A stretch of 64,000 nt of DNA from Methanobacterium sp. (GTDB lineage: Archaea > Methanobacteriota > Methanobacteria > Methanobacteriales > Methanobacteriaceae). A program made the translations under genes and the position numbers. The first letter of the stretch is position 1. Each line of letters begins with the position of its first letter. A model generated the notes under the pieces. That model had not been told where the DNA came from. It was given only the letters and a program-made list of their open reading frames with translations, and ran no database searches. Shown here one piece after another: positions 39,649 to 55,268 of the stretch. The stretch spans positions 62,001 to 126,000 of the forward strand of contig NZ_JACRGA010000027.1 in NCBI RefSeq assembly GCF_016217785.1, in the 5' to 3' direction.

Positions 39649-39735
39649 AATTAATCCTCTTAACTTAAATTAAACATGATTTTAATGAATTATTCCACGA
39701 GTAGAATTTATAAAAAAAATGATATTCATTTATTT

Positions 39736-40548
39736 TCAGATTTCATTTCTTAAGTTCACGTCTTTTCTTTCCAGCGGATATGCAACTTCAGGTCTTTTAA
39801 CTGCGAATGATTCTTCCAGGTCCTGGCACATATCTCGGGCCATGTTCAGGGGGATTCCCAGTGCCATGTAATCAGTGGGGAACCAGGAGTTACCAGTGGG
39901 ATCAATAGGACCTATGAATGCAGTGTTTTTAGGAGTTTTTTGGGCCATGTGTGCAGGATAGGTTATCATTGTTGCACAAGCTGGACCAAAGGGGGCAATT
40001 ATAGATTCAAATGGGTTTTCTGTTCTGAAATGAATTAAACTACACAGATTTCGTATTTGCTGCCCATTTCCGAAGCATAAAACTGATTGAACCGCATGAT
40101 CTTCACCAGAATTATCCTCATTTTCTGCAAAATCATCACAGGTACTTACCACCAAATACTTCCCAGGTAAGGTAATTTCACCGATTGATTCTCTAAATTT
40201 GTCAAATAACTCAGGGCTGGCCTTTAAATACTCTGCAATTCCGCCTCTGAAATTTTCATGCCCGGTGGATACAAAATATCGGATGTAAGGTGAAATCTTT
40301 TTAGCATATCCCAGCCAGGTGATTCCCCCCATACAAACACCTTTAAGGCAATCATGACCCATGTAAACAGGAGGGGTATCTTTACGAACCGCAACAGCTA
40401 ATACAACCTTGGCAGAACAAGTATCAATGTTAACCATTGGAACAGCGCCTTCTGGAATAGTATCAGATCCATAAACACATAATGGTGCTGTTTCAAGCAT
40501 TCCTGCCCTTTTTAACGATTCTCCAATTTCTTTTATGGTTTTTGACAT
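39736..40548 (-). CDS. DUF169 family protein
   Basis: 270 residues. It fits the DUF169 family common in methanogens and clostridia: MNPR-like absence, but typical CLKGVCMGGITWLGYAKK, FGPACATMITYPA and MALGIPLNMA blocks. Ten or more cysteines are scattered through it (for example STCDDFAENED, CFGNGQQIRNLCSL), perhaps metal ligands. The function of the family is unknown. It lies between uvrC and uvrB, sharing the gap with the uvrB promoter. Confidence 0.7.
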   Translation of the reverse strand: MSKTIKEIGESLKRAGMLETAPLCVYGSDTIPEGAVPMVNIDTCSAKVVLAVAVRKDTPPVYMGHDCLKGVCMGGITWLGYAKKISPYIRYFVSTGHENFRGGIAEYLKASPELFDKFRESIGEITLPGKYLVVSTCDDFAENEDNSGEDHAVQSVLCFGNGQQIRNLCSLIHFRTENPFESIIAPFGPACATMITYPAHMAQKTPKNTAFIGPIDPTGNSWFPTDYMALGIPLNMARDMCQDLEESFAVKRPEVAYPLERKDVNLRNEI

Positions 40549-42819
<2,271 letters not shown>

Positions 42820-42846
42820 ACTGATCATCATTGGATCGATGAATTA

Positions 42847-42884
42847 AAAACTTAGAGCCTATGAATAAAACTTAGAGCCTATGA
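42847..42884 (+). repeat. Tandem 20-bp direct repeat before uvrA
   Basis: AAAACTTAGAGCCTATGA occurs at 42847-42864 and 42867-42884, in the uvrB-uvrA gap. It is tandem with a 20-bp period, and may be a simple duplication. Confidence 0.6.
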
Positions 42885-42954
42885 TTATTAGCTGATTATT
42901 GAAAACTAAGAAGAGTTATAACTGATTATTAAGTCTAGAAGGAGTTTCAGACTG

Positions 42955-45888
<2,934 letters not shown>

Positions 45889-46496
45889 CCATAGGCCTAG
45901 TTTAGGGTTGAATCAATTTTCACCCATCCATTTCCCATCACCCATCCATTTTTTTACCCATCTTTCATCTTAAACCCCAAACCCTTTCTATTTTACTTTG
46001 ATTTTATTTTTATTTCTATATTTTAACATAATAATGGATAAATTAATGATTACAATAACATCAATGAATATAAACTAAATGAGGGATTATCTAAAGTTTT
46101 ATACTTATCCTCATACATTTCAGATTCAGTATAATCTCTAAACACCTCTTTTGTTGTATCAATATACAAAAATTTAATGGGGACTAATTGGTTTTCATTA
46201 CTGATCTTTAATGAAATGCAGTAATATAATTTTTAGGAACGAAATATTTTTCTATCGATTGAACCAAATTACCATATATTCCTATAAATAATAATTACGC
46301 CCCTATCAATAATAAAATTACGCACAAATGTGGCCTCCAAGCTTATCACCACTAATAAAATCATTTAATCAAACTTATTTGTGATAATGGTCCCAAAGTT
46401 GGGTGGAACATTTATAAAGTTGTGAATAGGGGTAAATTACATGTATAATAACGAACATAAATCATTTAACAATTTAATAAAAAAAGGGGGTAAAAT
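45889..46496. other. 608-bp noncoding region after uvrA
   Basis: Begins with a C/T-rich stretch (45919-46015) that includes CACCCATCCATTT twice and several T-runs, a likely terminator for uvrA. The rest is AT-rich and presumably holds the promoter of the kinase gene at 46497. A small open frame of 25 codons from 46441 out of frame with the kinase was not accepted as a gene. Confidence 0.5.
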
Positions 46497-47393
46497 ATGG
46501 TCGCCAACCCTGCGTTAATTACTTTTTTATACGCCATAGAACCCGTGTACAACGTTTTAAACATGTCCCTTAATGAAGATTACTTCCGTTTGTTAATGCT
46601 TATTATTGTAGTGGTTCTGGTGGCTATTCTTGCCGAAAGGATTGAAAAAATAAGAAAACTCAATGAACTAAACCAGAAGTTAAAGGTTCAAACTGATAAA
46701 CTGGAAGATGCCAACCAAGAATTGGAAGCATTCGCATATTCAGTATCACATGATTTGAGAGTTCCCTTAAGGGCCATCGATGGTTTTTCACGGATACTGG
46801 TGGAAGATTATGAGGATAAGCTGGATGAAGAGGGAATAAGACTACTGAACATTGTGAGGGATAACACTGCCAAAATGGGGCACCTCATTGACGACATCCT
46901 CCTCCTATCCCGGGCAAGCCGTCAGGAGATGAAACTCAACGAACTGGACATGGCAGCCCTGGCAAAAAGTGTTTACAGTGAATTCCAGACAGATGTAGAA
47001 GGACGGAACATTGAGTTCTCTGTAGGTAATCTTCCACATGCCTATGGGGACAGGGCCATGCTGGGACAGGTATTCCAGAACCTCATTGGTAATGCCATTA
47101 AATTCACACGCAACCGGGACCCTGCCATAATTGAAGTAGGTGGCGAAGTTAAGGGTAAAGAAATCACCTACTACGTTAAGGACAACGGAGCCGGTTTTGA
47201 TATGAAATACATTAACAAACTCTTCGGACTTTTCCAGAGACTACACAGTCCTGAAGAATTTGAAGGAACTGGTGTTGGTCTTTCAATTGTCCAAAGGGTT
47301 GTAAGACGGCACGGTGGACGTGTTTGGGGTGAAGGATCCGTTGATGGTGGTGCAACCATCTATTTCACCCTACCCAAAGATAAGCCGAAGTAA
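46497..47393 (+). CDS. Membrane-anchored sensor histidine kinase
   Basis: 298 residues. One or two N-terminal hydrophobic segments, the clear one at about residues 30-45 (LLMLIIVVVLVAILAE), a coiled coil (about 48-82), the HisKA phospho-acceptor in YSVSHDLRVPLRAIDG, and the ATPase N, G1 and G2 boxes (NLIGNAIKF, DNGAGFDM, GTGVGLSI). It has no sensory domain beyond the membrane part, so it may sense the membrane or act with a partner. The catalytic half is like those of cyanobacterial phytochrome kinases, whose regulator Rcp1 resembles the gene that follows. Confidence 0.87.
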   Translation: MVANPALITFLYAIEPVYNVLNMSLNEDYFRLLMLIIVVVLVAILAERIEKIRKLNELNQKLKVQTDKLEDANQELEAFAYSVSHDLRVPLRAIDGFSRILVEDYEDKLDEEGIRLLNIVRDNTAKMGHLIDDILLLSRASRQEMKLNELDMAALAKSVYSEFQTDVEGRNIEFSVGNLPHAYGDRAMLGQVFQNLIGNAIKFTRNRDPAIIEVGGEVKGKEITYYVKDNGAGFDMKYINKLFGLFQRLHSPEEFEGTGVGLSIVQRVVRRHGGRVWGEGSVDGGATIYFTLPKDKPK

Positions 47394-47480
47394 AGATGAA
47401 TTTTTTAGAAAAGATTTAAAAATGAAATCAAAGAGAAATAACAAATAAAATTAGATTAAAGACCAATGGAAGGTGTGTTA

Positions 47481-47918
47481 ATGGATTTTGAAGAGGCTGA
47501 TATTTTACTGGTGGAAGATAATCCCACTGATGCCGAGCTTACCATGAGGGCACTTAAAAGGAAAAACCTGGCCAACCAGGTAGTCTGGGTAAAAGATGGG
47601 GCTGAAGCTCTGGAATTTATATTCGCAACCGGACAGTTTGCCCATAGGGATGTTGAAAACTTTCCTAAACTCATATTACTGGATCTGCGAATGCCCAAAG
47701 TAGATGGGCTGGAAGTCTTGCAGAAGATCAAAGCTGATGAGCGAACCAGCCGCATACCCGTGGTTGTTCTAACTTCCTCCCAGGAGGACCGGGATATAGT
47801 AGAAAGTTACAAGTTAGGAGTAAATAGCTATGTCAGCAAACCAGTGGAATTCGATGATTTCATCGAAGCAGTATCCACCCTGGGATTCTACTGGATGCTC
47901 ATCAACAATCCACCCTAA
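47481..47918 (+). CDS. Single-domain response regulator (Rcp1-like)
   Basis: 145 residues from the ATG at 47481 (AAGGTG site; an ATG at 47466 would add five). Receiver only: acidic pocket ILLVEDNPTDAELT, phospho-Asp in LILLDLRMPKVDGLEVL, conserved Thr and Lys in VLTSS and SKPVEFDDF. The insert before the phospho-Asp (FATGQFAHRDVENFP) is typical of the Rcp1 group. It lies 87 bp after the kinase, its likely partner. Confidence 0.9.
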   Translation: MDFEEADILLVEDNPTDAELTMRALKRKNLANQVVWVKDGAEALEFIFATGQFAHRDVENFPKLILLDLRMPKVDGLEVLQKIKADERTSRIPVVVLTSSQEDRDIVESYKLGVNSYVSKPVEFDDFIEAVSTLGFYWMLINNPP

Positions 47919-48095
47919 TTGATACCATATCCAGATAAGGGGGAGTATACATCCAATGATGGATATCCAATAACCCCAAAATAGTGATAATAGCCGTTAT
48001 ATGTAGAGAACAATATCCTAATGATTAGTTTAGGAGAATCACCCTAATAATTAGGGGAATACAATCTCTACACAGTATAAATCCCTAGTGATTAT

Positions 48096-49865
48096 ATGGA
48101 AGAAGAAATTAAAGTCTTGATCCTGGAAGATGTTCCTCTAGACGCGGAATTAATAGAAAGGGAACTTAGAAAAGAAGGTTTCGATTTTACCAGTCATCGT
48201 GTTGAGCGCGAAGATGAATACGTGAGGGAAGTGGAAGAATGGCAACCACATATTATACTGGCAGATCATTCATTACCCCAATTTGACGGTGTTTCCGCCC
48301 TTCACATAGCTCAGGAGAAATCATCCCACACACCATTCATATTCGTCAGCGGGAAGATAGGAGAAGAATTTGCGGTGGAAATGCTGAAAAAAGGAGCTAC
48401 AGACTACGTACTCAAACATAACCTTTCTAAATTAGGATATGCTGTTCGAAGAGCTCTTACTGAAGCACAAGAACATCTGGAAAGAAAAATAGCCCAGGAA
48501 GCCCTATTGGAAAGTGAAAAAAAATACAGGGCCCTCTTTGAGAAAACCAAAAATCCCATTCTGGTATTTACTGAGGATGGCACCTTCACAGATTTTAACC
48601 AGGCTGCATTGGATTTTCTGGAAACAGAACCCATCAAACTCCTTAAACATAAAATTCATCACTTCCTTTCCCCGGAATCAGATCCGGTTGATATGAAAGA
48701 CTGGTCCACGGGACGTATAGTGGAATTACCTCTAAATATTAATGACGAACTTAAAATACTGGAATTAACCATCACCCCCGTGGAACTGGGTGAAAGTAAC
48801 ATTATTTTCGGGACCGGACGAGATCTAACCAAACAAAAGAGGATGGAAAATGCCCTGAAAGAGAGTGAAGAGAAATATCGACTTCTGGTTGAAAATCAAA
48901 CCGACATGGTGGTGAAATTCGATCCAGAAGGAGAAGTTCTCTTTGCCAGCCCTTCTTACTGCGAAGTTCTGGGACGTACCGAAGAAAGTATTCTGGGAAG
49001 CAACTTCCTACCCCTGGTACACCAGGAAGACCAGAAAAAAACTCACAGGGCATTGGAAAAACTGCATCGTCCCCCATACGTGGTTTTCCTGGAACACCGC
49101 CTGCTGACCATGAACGGCTGGCGCTGGATTGCTTGGGCAGATAAAGCAATAATGGATGAGAATGGCAAACTGGAAGCCTTTGTAGGTGTGGGACGTGACA
49201 TAACAGAGCGTAAACTGGCTGAAGACAGGATAATGAGATCTTTAAAGGAAAAGGAATTATTACTCCGGGAAATCCATCACCGCGTGAAAAACAATCTCCA
49301 GATCATTTCCACCCTTCTAAGTCTACAATCATCCCAAATTGAAGACCAGGAAGTCATTGATCTGTACCGAGAAAGTCAGAACCGCATACTCTCCATAGCA
49401 TTGATACATGAAAACCTTTACCACTCTGAAGATTTAACCAACATCAACTTTGCCAATTACGTGCAAAACCTCATTGACGATCTTTTCCACTCTTATGGTG
49501 TGGATCCCGACAAAATCCAGATTAACATGCAAATAAAAGATGTTAAAATAGGTATTGAAACCGCAATCCCTGGCGGTCTTATTATCAATGAACTGATTTC
49601 TAACACCCTGAAACACGCGTTTCCACAGGGTGAAGGCGAAATATATCTGGAATTATCCAAAAAAGACGATGACAAATACTTGTTAATAGTCCGAGATAAT
49701 GGAAATCCATTCCCTCATGAATTTAAATTTGATGACACGGATACCCTGGGAATGAAACTAATTTCTAGCTTGGTGAATCAGTTAGATGGGAACATAACCC
49801 TGGATAAAGATAATAAAGAGTTTAAAATCGAGTTTGAGGAACTTAAATACAAGGAGCGGATCTGA
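48096..49865 (+). CDS. Hybrid receiver-PAS-PAS-HisKA_2 sensor kinase
   Basis: 589 residues: a receiver (about 5-125, phospho-Asp in HIILADHSLPQFDG), PAS domains at about 140-250 and 260-380, the HisKA_2 dimer domain with LLREIHHRVKNNLQIIS, and a C-terminal HATPase (about 480-585). Soluble. The fully N-terminal receiver suggests it is itself controlled by an upstream kinase. Its stop overlaps the ATG of the next regulator by one base, so both are translated together. Confidence 0.9.
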   Translation: MEEEIKVLILEDVPLDAELIERELRKEGFDFTSHRVEREDEYVREVEEWQPHIILADHSLPQFDGVSALHIAQEKSSHTPFIFVSGKIGEEFAVEMLKKGATDYVLKHNLSKLGYAVRRALTEAQEHLERKIAQEALLESEKKYRALFEKTKNPILVFTEDGTFTDFNQAALDFLETEPIKLLKHKIHHFLSPESDPVDMKDWSTGRIVELPLNINDELKILELTITPVELGESNIIFGTGRDLTKQKRMENALKESEEKYRLLVENQTDMVVKFDPEGEVLFASPSYCEVLGRTEESILGSNFLPLVHQEDQKKTHRALEKLHRPPYVVFLEHRLLTMNGWRWIAWADKAIMDENGKLEAFVGVGRDITERKLAEDRIMRSLKEKELLLREIHHRVKNNLQIISTLLSLQSSQIEDQEVIDLYRESQNRILSIALIHENLYHSEDLTNINFANYVQNLIDDLFHSYGVDPDKIQINMQIKDVKIGIETAIPGGLIINELISNTLKHAFPQGEGEIYLELSKKDDDKYLLIVRDNGNPFPHEFKFDDTDTLGMKLISSLVNQLDGNITLDKDNKEFKIEFEELKYKERI

Positions 49866-50764
49866 TGACCAAATCCTACATACTGGTGGTTGAAGACGAA
49901 GCAATAGTGGCCATGGGCATTAAACAAAAATTGGAAGACTTGGGTCATCAAGTAGTGGATATCGTTTTCACAGGGGAGGATGCTGTTCAAACAGCCCTGG
50001 AAAAAGAACCAGACCTAATTTTAATGGACATTGTTCTTAAGGGGAACATGGACGGCATAGAAGCTGCTGCTAAAATTCGTAATCAGCTGGATATCCCGAT
50101 AATCTACTTGACTGCCTATTCAGATGAAGAAGTCCTGGAAAGGGCCCGTATGACCGAGCCATACGGATATATAATCAAACCCTTCAAAAAGAGTGAATTA
50201 AATGCCAACATAGAAATGGCTCTTTATAAACATGCCGAGGATCAGAAAAAAAGTGAAACTCTTAAAAAGCAGGTTTTAGCAGATTTCTATGATTTCATAC
50301 TCAACTCCATGCCCACCACTGCTGATCAATCTGAGGCCGAGATCAGGAACACTCTACTTAAAATATTTGCATCACGCCTGGAAGAGAATATGAGACCTCG
50401 TTTTGAGCGTGAACTCGGAGATATTGTTGAAGAACAGGATTTAACTGATCTGGAAAGTATATACAATGCTTACCTTGATTGGGTTGCCAAACTCTTTGCA
50501 GATTTTGGTGTTCAAACCAAAATCGAAGCTAAAGGCCATGTACATCTTTTTAAATTCCTCAACTGCCCATGGATTGAAGATGCGAAGAAAAAACCAGTGT
50601 TCTGCCTTAATTGTCAGGCCATAATGCAGCAAACCTTTGATTGGACTGGAATGGATGGAAAGGTGGATAAAAAGGCCACTATTGCTGATGGTTCAAACAC
50701 ATGCATCTTCAGATTCAATGTTCCATTCATGAAAAAAGAAGAAAAGAAGAAAGAGATCATGTAA
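49865..50764 (+). CDS. Response regulator with MetOD1-like output domain
   Basis: 299 residues. Receiver at 1-122 (VEDEAIVAMGI; phospho-Asp in PDLILMDIVLKGNMDG; KPFKKSEL), then about 165 residues related to the C-terminus of the protein at 36425: NCPW, PVFCLNCQAI, and FDWTGMDGKV are shared. It lacks the PAS domain of that paralogue. The output is probably not DNA-binding of the usual type, since no HTH was seen; the cysteines hint at metal binding. Confidence 0.83.
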   Translation: MTKSYILVVEDEAIVAMGIKQKLEDLGHQVVDIVFTGEDAVQTALEKEPDLILMDIVLKGNMDGIEAAAKIRNQLDIPIIYLTAYSDEEVLERARMTEPYGYIIKPFKKSELNANIEMALYKHAEDQKKSETLKKQVLADFYDFILNSMPTTADQSEAEIRNTLLKIFASRLEENMRPRFERELGDIVEEQDLTDLESIYNAYLDWVAKLFADFGVQTKIEAKGHVHLFKFLNCPWIEDAKKKPVFCLNCQAIMQQTFDWTGMDGKVDKKATIADGSNTCIFRFNVPFMKKEEKKKEIM

Positions 50765-50979
50765 AAGAAAACACCTCATTAATATTCATCTTGTGGATTA
50801 GTTTTCCAACTAACTTGAAGTATTGCAAAATTAATAAAAGTGTCTAAAATCAGGATCTTAAGCTAAAAAACATTGCCACATAACCTCAAGAAACCTCAAG
50901 AAACAATAATTATTAATAGCTAGAAGTCCTTTCTTTAAAAATTTATTTCTCTTACATTCAGAATGGAGGATGTGATAAT

Positions 50980-51894
50980 ATGGCTAAAGATGGTTATTCA
51001 AAGGTATTCCTGGCTAAGAATGCAGACAGAATATCTGGAATCAAAAAGGTACTCCAATACTTTGAACTTGATACTTTTAGAGGGAAAAACGTGGCTTTAA
51101 AGGCTAATTTCAATAGTGGAGATCCATTCCCTGCTTCAACCCATCCTGAAACATTGAAAAGTCTAATTGATTGTCTGGGAAAATCAGGAACTGGTAGAAT
51201 AACTCTCATTGAGCGCAGTGGCATGGGAAACACCCGTGATGTCCTGGAAAAACTAGGCATCTTTAAACTATCCCAGGAAATGGGCTTTGAAGTAGTTGTT
51301 CTGGATGAAGAAGAACGTGATAGTTGGGTCAAGATTGAAAAACATGGAACACACTGGCTGAAAGGTTTCTACATTCCCAGGATAATATGTGATGCAGATA
51401 TGGTTGTGCAAACTTGCTGCCTTAAAACTCACAGTTTTGGAGGTCATTTTACTCTCTCCCTAAAAAATTCGGTTGGTCTGGTTGCTAAAAAACTGCCAGG
51501 AAGTATTTATGATTACATGGCTGAACTCCACATCTCACCTTACCAGCGTTCAATGATAGCAGAGATAAACAATTATTATCCGGTTGATCTGGTTTTAATG
51601 GATGCCATGAAGATATTTGTTGATGGTGGTCCTGCTAAAGGAACAATAGCTGAACCCGGACTTATTTTAGCATCCAGTGACAGGGTTGCTCTTGATGCTG
51701 TGGGAGTGGCAATTCTCCGTTATCATGGGACTACCAAAGCAGTTTCTAAAGGTAAAATCTTCGAATTAAACCAGATCCATAGGGCTGCAGAACTGGAAGT
51801 TGGTATTTCATCCCCAGAAGAGATTGAACTGGTTCCACTGGATGAAGAAAGTCAGGAATTAACACCGGATCTAGAAACAATTCTTAAAAATTAA
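50980..51894 (+). CDS. DUF362 family protein
   Basis: 304 residues. DUF362 block features are present: VALKANFNSGDPFPASTHPE, VVQTCCLKTHSFGGHFTLSLKN and DAVGVAILRYHG. The adjacent cysteines (TCC) are conserved in this family, which is linked to iron-sulfur proteins and redox processes, though no reaction is known. There is no ferredoxin domain attached. Single gene with its own promoter and a GGAGGATGTGAT ribosome site. Confidence 0.8.
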   Translation: MAKDGYSKVFLAKNADRISGIKKVLQYFELDTFRGKNVALKANFNSGDPFPASTHPETLKSLIDCLGKSGTGRITLIERSGMGNTRDVLEKLGIFKLSQEMGFEVVVLDEEERDSWVKIEKHGTHWLKGFYIPRIICDADMVVQTCCLKTHSFGGHFTLSLKNSVGLVAKKLPGSIYDYMAELHISPYQRSMIAEINNYYPVDLVLMDAMKIFVDGGPAKGTIAEPGLILASSDRVALDAVGVAILRYHGTTKAVSKGKIFELNQIHRAAELEVGISSPEEIELVPLDEESQELTPDLETILKN

Positions 51895-52256
51895 ATTAAA
51901 AATCAATGGTTTGAGACAGTTTAAAATTTTTTAGATACCTATTAAAGTTTTTTAGACCAGCACACCCCCATCAGTAAAAATAATAGTAATTTAATATATT
52001 TTAGATTAGTTTAGTATATTTCGATTTAGTTAGTATATTTTAGATTGGATCAAAAAATAGACCTAGATCAAGGTGATAGATCAATAATAAATTTAAAGAT
52101 AATGATTTATTTTAACGAGATTGATAAATTGATAATTAAAATCAGACATAAGGATTTTATTCGAATAGATCAATATTCAATGTAGATTTAAAAGTTCACG
52201 TAAATCAATCACATAATAATAGTATATTATGATTAAACAGTAGTATTGGTGATGCA
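51895..52256. other. 360-bp noncoding region before the connectase gene
   Basis: AT-rich. It holds three imperfect direct repeats of about 20 bp with a TATATTT core (51991-52010, 52011-52030 and 52030-52048). The promoter of the connectase gene is expected near its 3' end (TAATAGTATATTATG, about 52217-52231). No gene was seen. Confidence 0.5.
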
Positions 52257-53183
52257 ATGAGCCTGATTATAACTTACGTTGGAAATAAAGGTTGCGTAAT
52301 GGCCGGTGACAAACGCAGCATAGGTTTCCTCGGAAATAAGGAACAAAGAGAACTCCTGGAAGAAGAGCTCTATGCGGGTAAAATAAAAACCACAGAAGAA
52401 CTCCACAAAAGAGCAGCACAGCTGGATATAAACCTTAAAATCACAGATAATGTGGAAAAAGTGCGTAATCTGGGTGACGTGCTGGTGGGTGAAGTTAAAC
52501 TTCGAACCACCCTAGAAACCAGGCGAAAAAGGATATACGGTACCAGTAGCGGTTACCACCAGATTGAACTTACTGGATCCGAGATTAAAAAGGTTCAAAG
52601 TGGTCAAAGCTCAATTGTTGTCTTTGGGAATAGGATAACCAAGGAAATTGCCAATAAACACCTTAAAAAGTATTGGAAATCCAAAACAAGCTTGGATGAA
52701 GTTGGTAAAATATTTAAAAGAATCATGGAAGATGTGGCACAGGCCACGCCCTCGGTAAGTCAACAATACGATATTTTCATTATTCATCCCCGGCTGGATC
52801 ATAAACAGGCCATGGAACTCTTGAGAACCACTATAATCAGTGATGTTAAGGAACTGGAAAAATGGCGTGAAAAACTCAAACAGGAAATGTTGGAAAAAAC
52901 CAGGGATATTCAGATGGCTTCACGAATCTTAACCCAAGGTGAAGTGGGAAGGGTGAAGAAGGTGGAAGGAGATGAAGTGGAAGTAATACTTTCACCGGGT
53001 GTGGAGGCCTTAAACACAAAATGGGACACCCTTGCTAGTGCAGGAGAAACCATCCTGATGAAAATGGAAACTCCAACTCCCCTCAGTCTGGGTGACCTGG
53101 TAGTAATTGAAGATGAGAATCTGTGTATAAAAAAGGATAAAACCTTCCTAAGTTGTGATATCATCCTCTGTAAATCAAGTTAA
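52257..53183 (+). CDS. Connectase homologue (DUF2121, proteasome-like protein ligase)
   Basis: 308 residues starting MSLIITYVGNKGCVMAGDKRS. The pattern of a short beta strand, GNKG and MAGDKR is that of N-terminal nucleophile hydrolases; after Met removal Ser would be the N-terminal nucleophile. DUF2121 proteins of methanogens include connectase, which joins proteins at a KDPGA-containing motif found in the MtrA methyltransferase subunit. A C-terminal domain (about 225-308) looks like a small beta barrel. GGTGAT lies 6 nt before the ATG, so the start is firm, which matters because Ser2 must become residue 1. Confidence 0.82.
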   Translation: MSLIITYVGNKGCVMAGDKRSIGFLGNKEQRELLEEELYAGKIKTTEELHKRAAQLDINLKITDNVEKVRNLGDVLVGEVKLRTTLETRRKRIYGTSSGYHQIELTGSEIKKVQSGQSSIVVFGNRITKEIANKHLKKYWKSKTSLDEVGKIFKRIMEDVAQATPSVSQQYDIFIIHPRLDHKQAMELLRTTIISDVKELEKWREKLKQEMLEKTRDIQMASRILTQGEVGRVKKVEGDEVEVILSPGVEALNTKWDTLASAGETILMKMETPTPLSLGDLVVIEDENLCIKKDKTFLSCDIILCKSS

Positions 53184-53286
53184 AACCTGGATAAGTAAAT
53201 AATAACTAAATAAATTTATAATGTTTTGATGACATTCACAAATCAATGCATAAATATAAATTGTAATTTAAATCAAGGTGAATAAG

Positions 53287-54088
<802 letters not shown>

Positions 54089-54163
54089 TCTTTACATAAA
54101 TGATGATCTACCGTTTATTAAATTAAAAGAAAATTTTAAATGATATTTGATTGAATAAGTGGT

Positions 54164-54244
<81 letters not shown>

Positions 54245-54455
54245 ATTTCTTATATTGTAAAATATGAATAAAATAATATAAATAAATTATTAATACTTTC
54301 AAAGATATATATTATATTAATAATTTATACAGGGTCATCCTGAATATAATCTAGTATAGTTACTAAAAAAATAAGATCACTGAAATAAATAATATCTTCA
54401 CTTAAAAATGAATTAACTAAAAATACTGTTCATAAAACCTGAAAGTGGGTGTTGA

Positions 54456-54782
54456 ATGGATTTATCAAGCTTATTACCAAATTTATTGGTTGAACGATTA
54501 CTTGGTTTCATACTTGGATTAATATTATTCTACGCAGCTTTGAAACTGCTTAACGAATTAAAAAATAAAGAAATCGCTATTTCAATGGTTTTCCTGCATA
54601 AAAACCGGATGATTATTATCTTCTCTTTACTGTTTATCAGTGGCTTATTATCATTTGTAACGGGTTTAATCTATGTTTTTATTGGTAATGGTATATACAT
54701 TGAACGATTACTGAATTTAAATGCAGTTGTACTTTTAATATTCGTTGTTTCACTGCAAAGAATAATGAAAGGAGGGAAATAA
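54456..54782 (+). CDS. Small three-helix membrane protein (copy 1)
   Basis: 108 residues with three hydrophobic helices (about 13-33, 50-78 and 85-100) and short charged loops (LNELKNKEIA, LHKNRM). The next gene, 1 bp downstream, encodes a protein of the same size, helix pattern and LLNL..VVLLIF end, so they are probably paralogues. Function unknown. Confidence 0.65.
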   Translation: MDLSSLLPNLLVERLLGFILGLILFYAALKLLNELKNKEIAISMVFLHKNRMIIIFSLLFISGLLSFVTGLIYVFIGNGIYIERLLNLNAVVLLIFVVSLQRIMKGGK

Positions 54783-54783
54783 T

Positions 54784-55116
54784 ATGGACACGTTGATCAA
54801 TGCCATAACAATTATAGTAACTTTTACCGTGTTCTTATTCTCTTTAATGATTTTCCTAAATATGTTAAAATACAAGGAAGCTGCTTTAAGCCTTATATTT
54901 AATAAATTAGATGAAAGCATACTAATATTCAAACTTTTGGCTATTGCTGCTTTGATTTTCTCCGTGGGGAGATTATTAGACCTTTTGAATATAACTTCAG
55001 CCTCTTCACTGGTTGATGATACTGCCACCCTCCTTAATCTTACAACCATCGTACTCCTGATCTTCTCATTTTACAAATTATTTAATATAATGAAAATAAA
55101 AAATTATAAAGTTTAA
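54784..55116 (+). CDS. Small three-helix membrane protein (copy 2)
   Basis: 110 residues with the same topology as its neighbour: helices at about 6-27, 46-68 and 83-100, LNMLKYKEAALSLIFNK after the first helix (compare LNELKNKEIAISMVFLHK) and LLNLTTIVLLIF near the end. The 1-bp spacing means coupled translation, and a hetero-oligomer is likely. Function unknown. Confidence 0.65.
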   Translation: MDTLINAITIIVTFTVFLFSLMIFLNMLKYKEAALSLIFNKLDESILIFKLLAIAALIFSVGRLLDLLNITSASSLVDDTATLLNLTTIVLLIFSFYKLFNIMKIKNYKV

Positions 55117-55268
55117 TACACTTTAACACTGAATTTTTATACCTTAACTATAAAAATAACTTCTGTAATACTTTAAACTATTTTCGAATAAATTACATAA
55201 AATATGAAAATTATTTCTTTTAAATAGATACATACACTAAAACTACATTTAAACAAAGAGTAATTACT

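Noticed and set aside
46441..46518. 25-codon frame ahead of the histidine kinase
   Set aside because: Out of frame with the kinase and carries no recognisable feature; probably chance.
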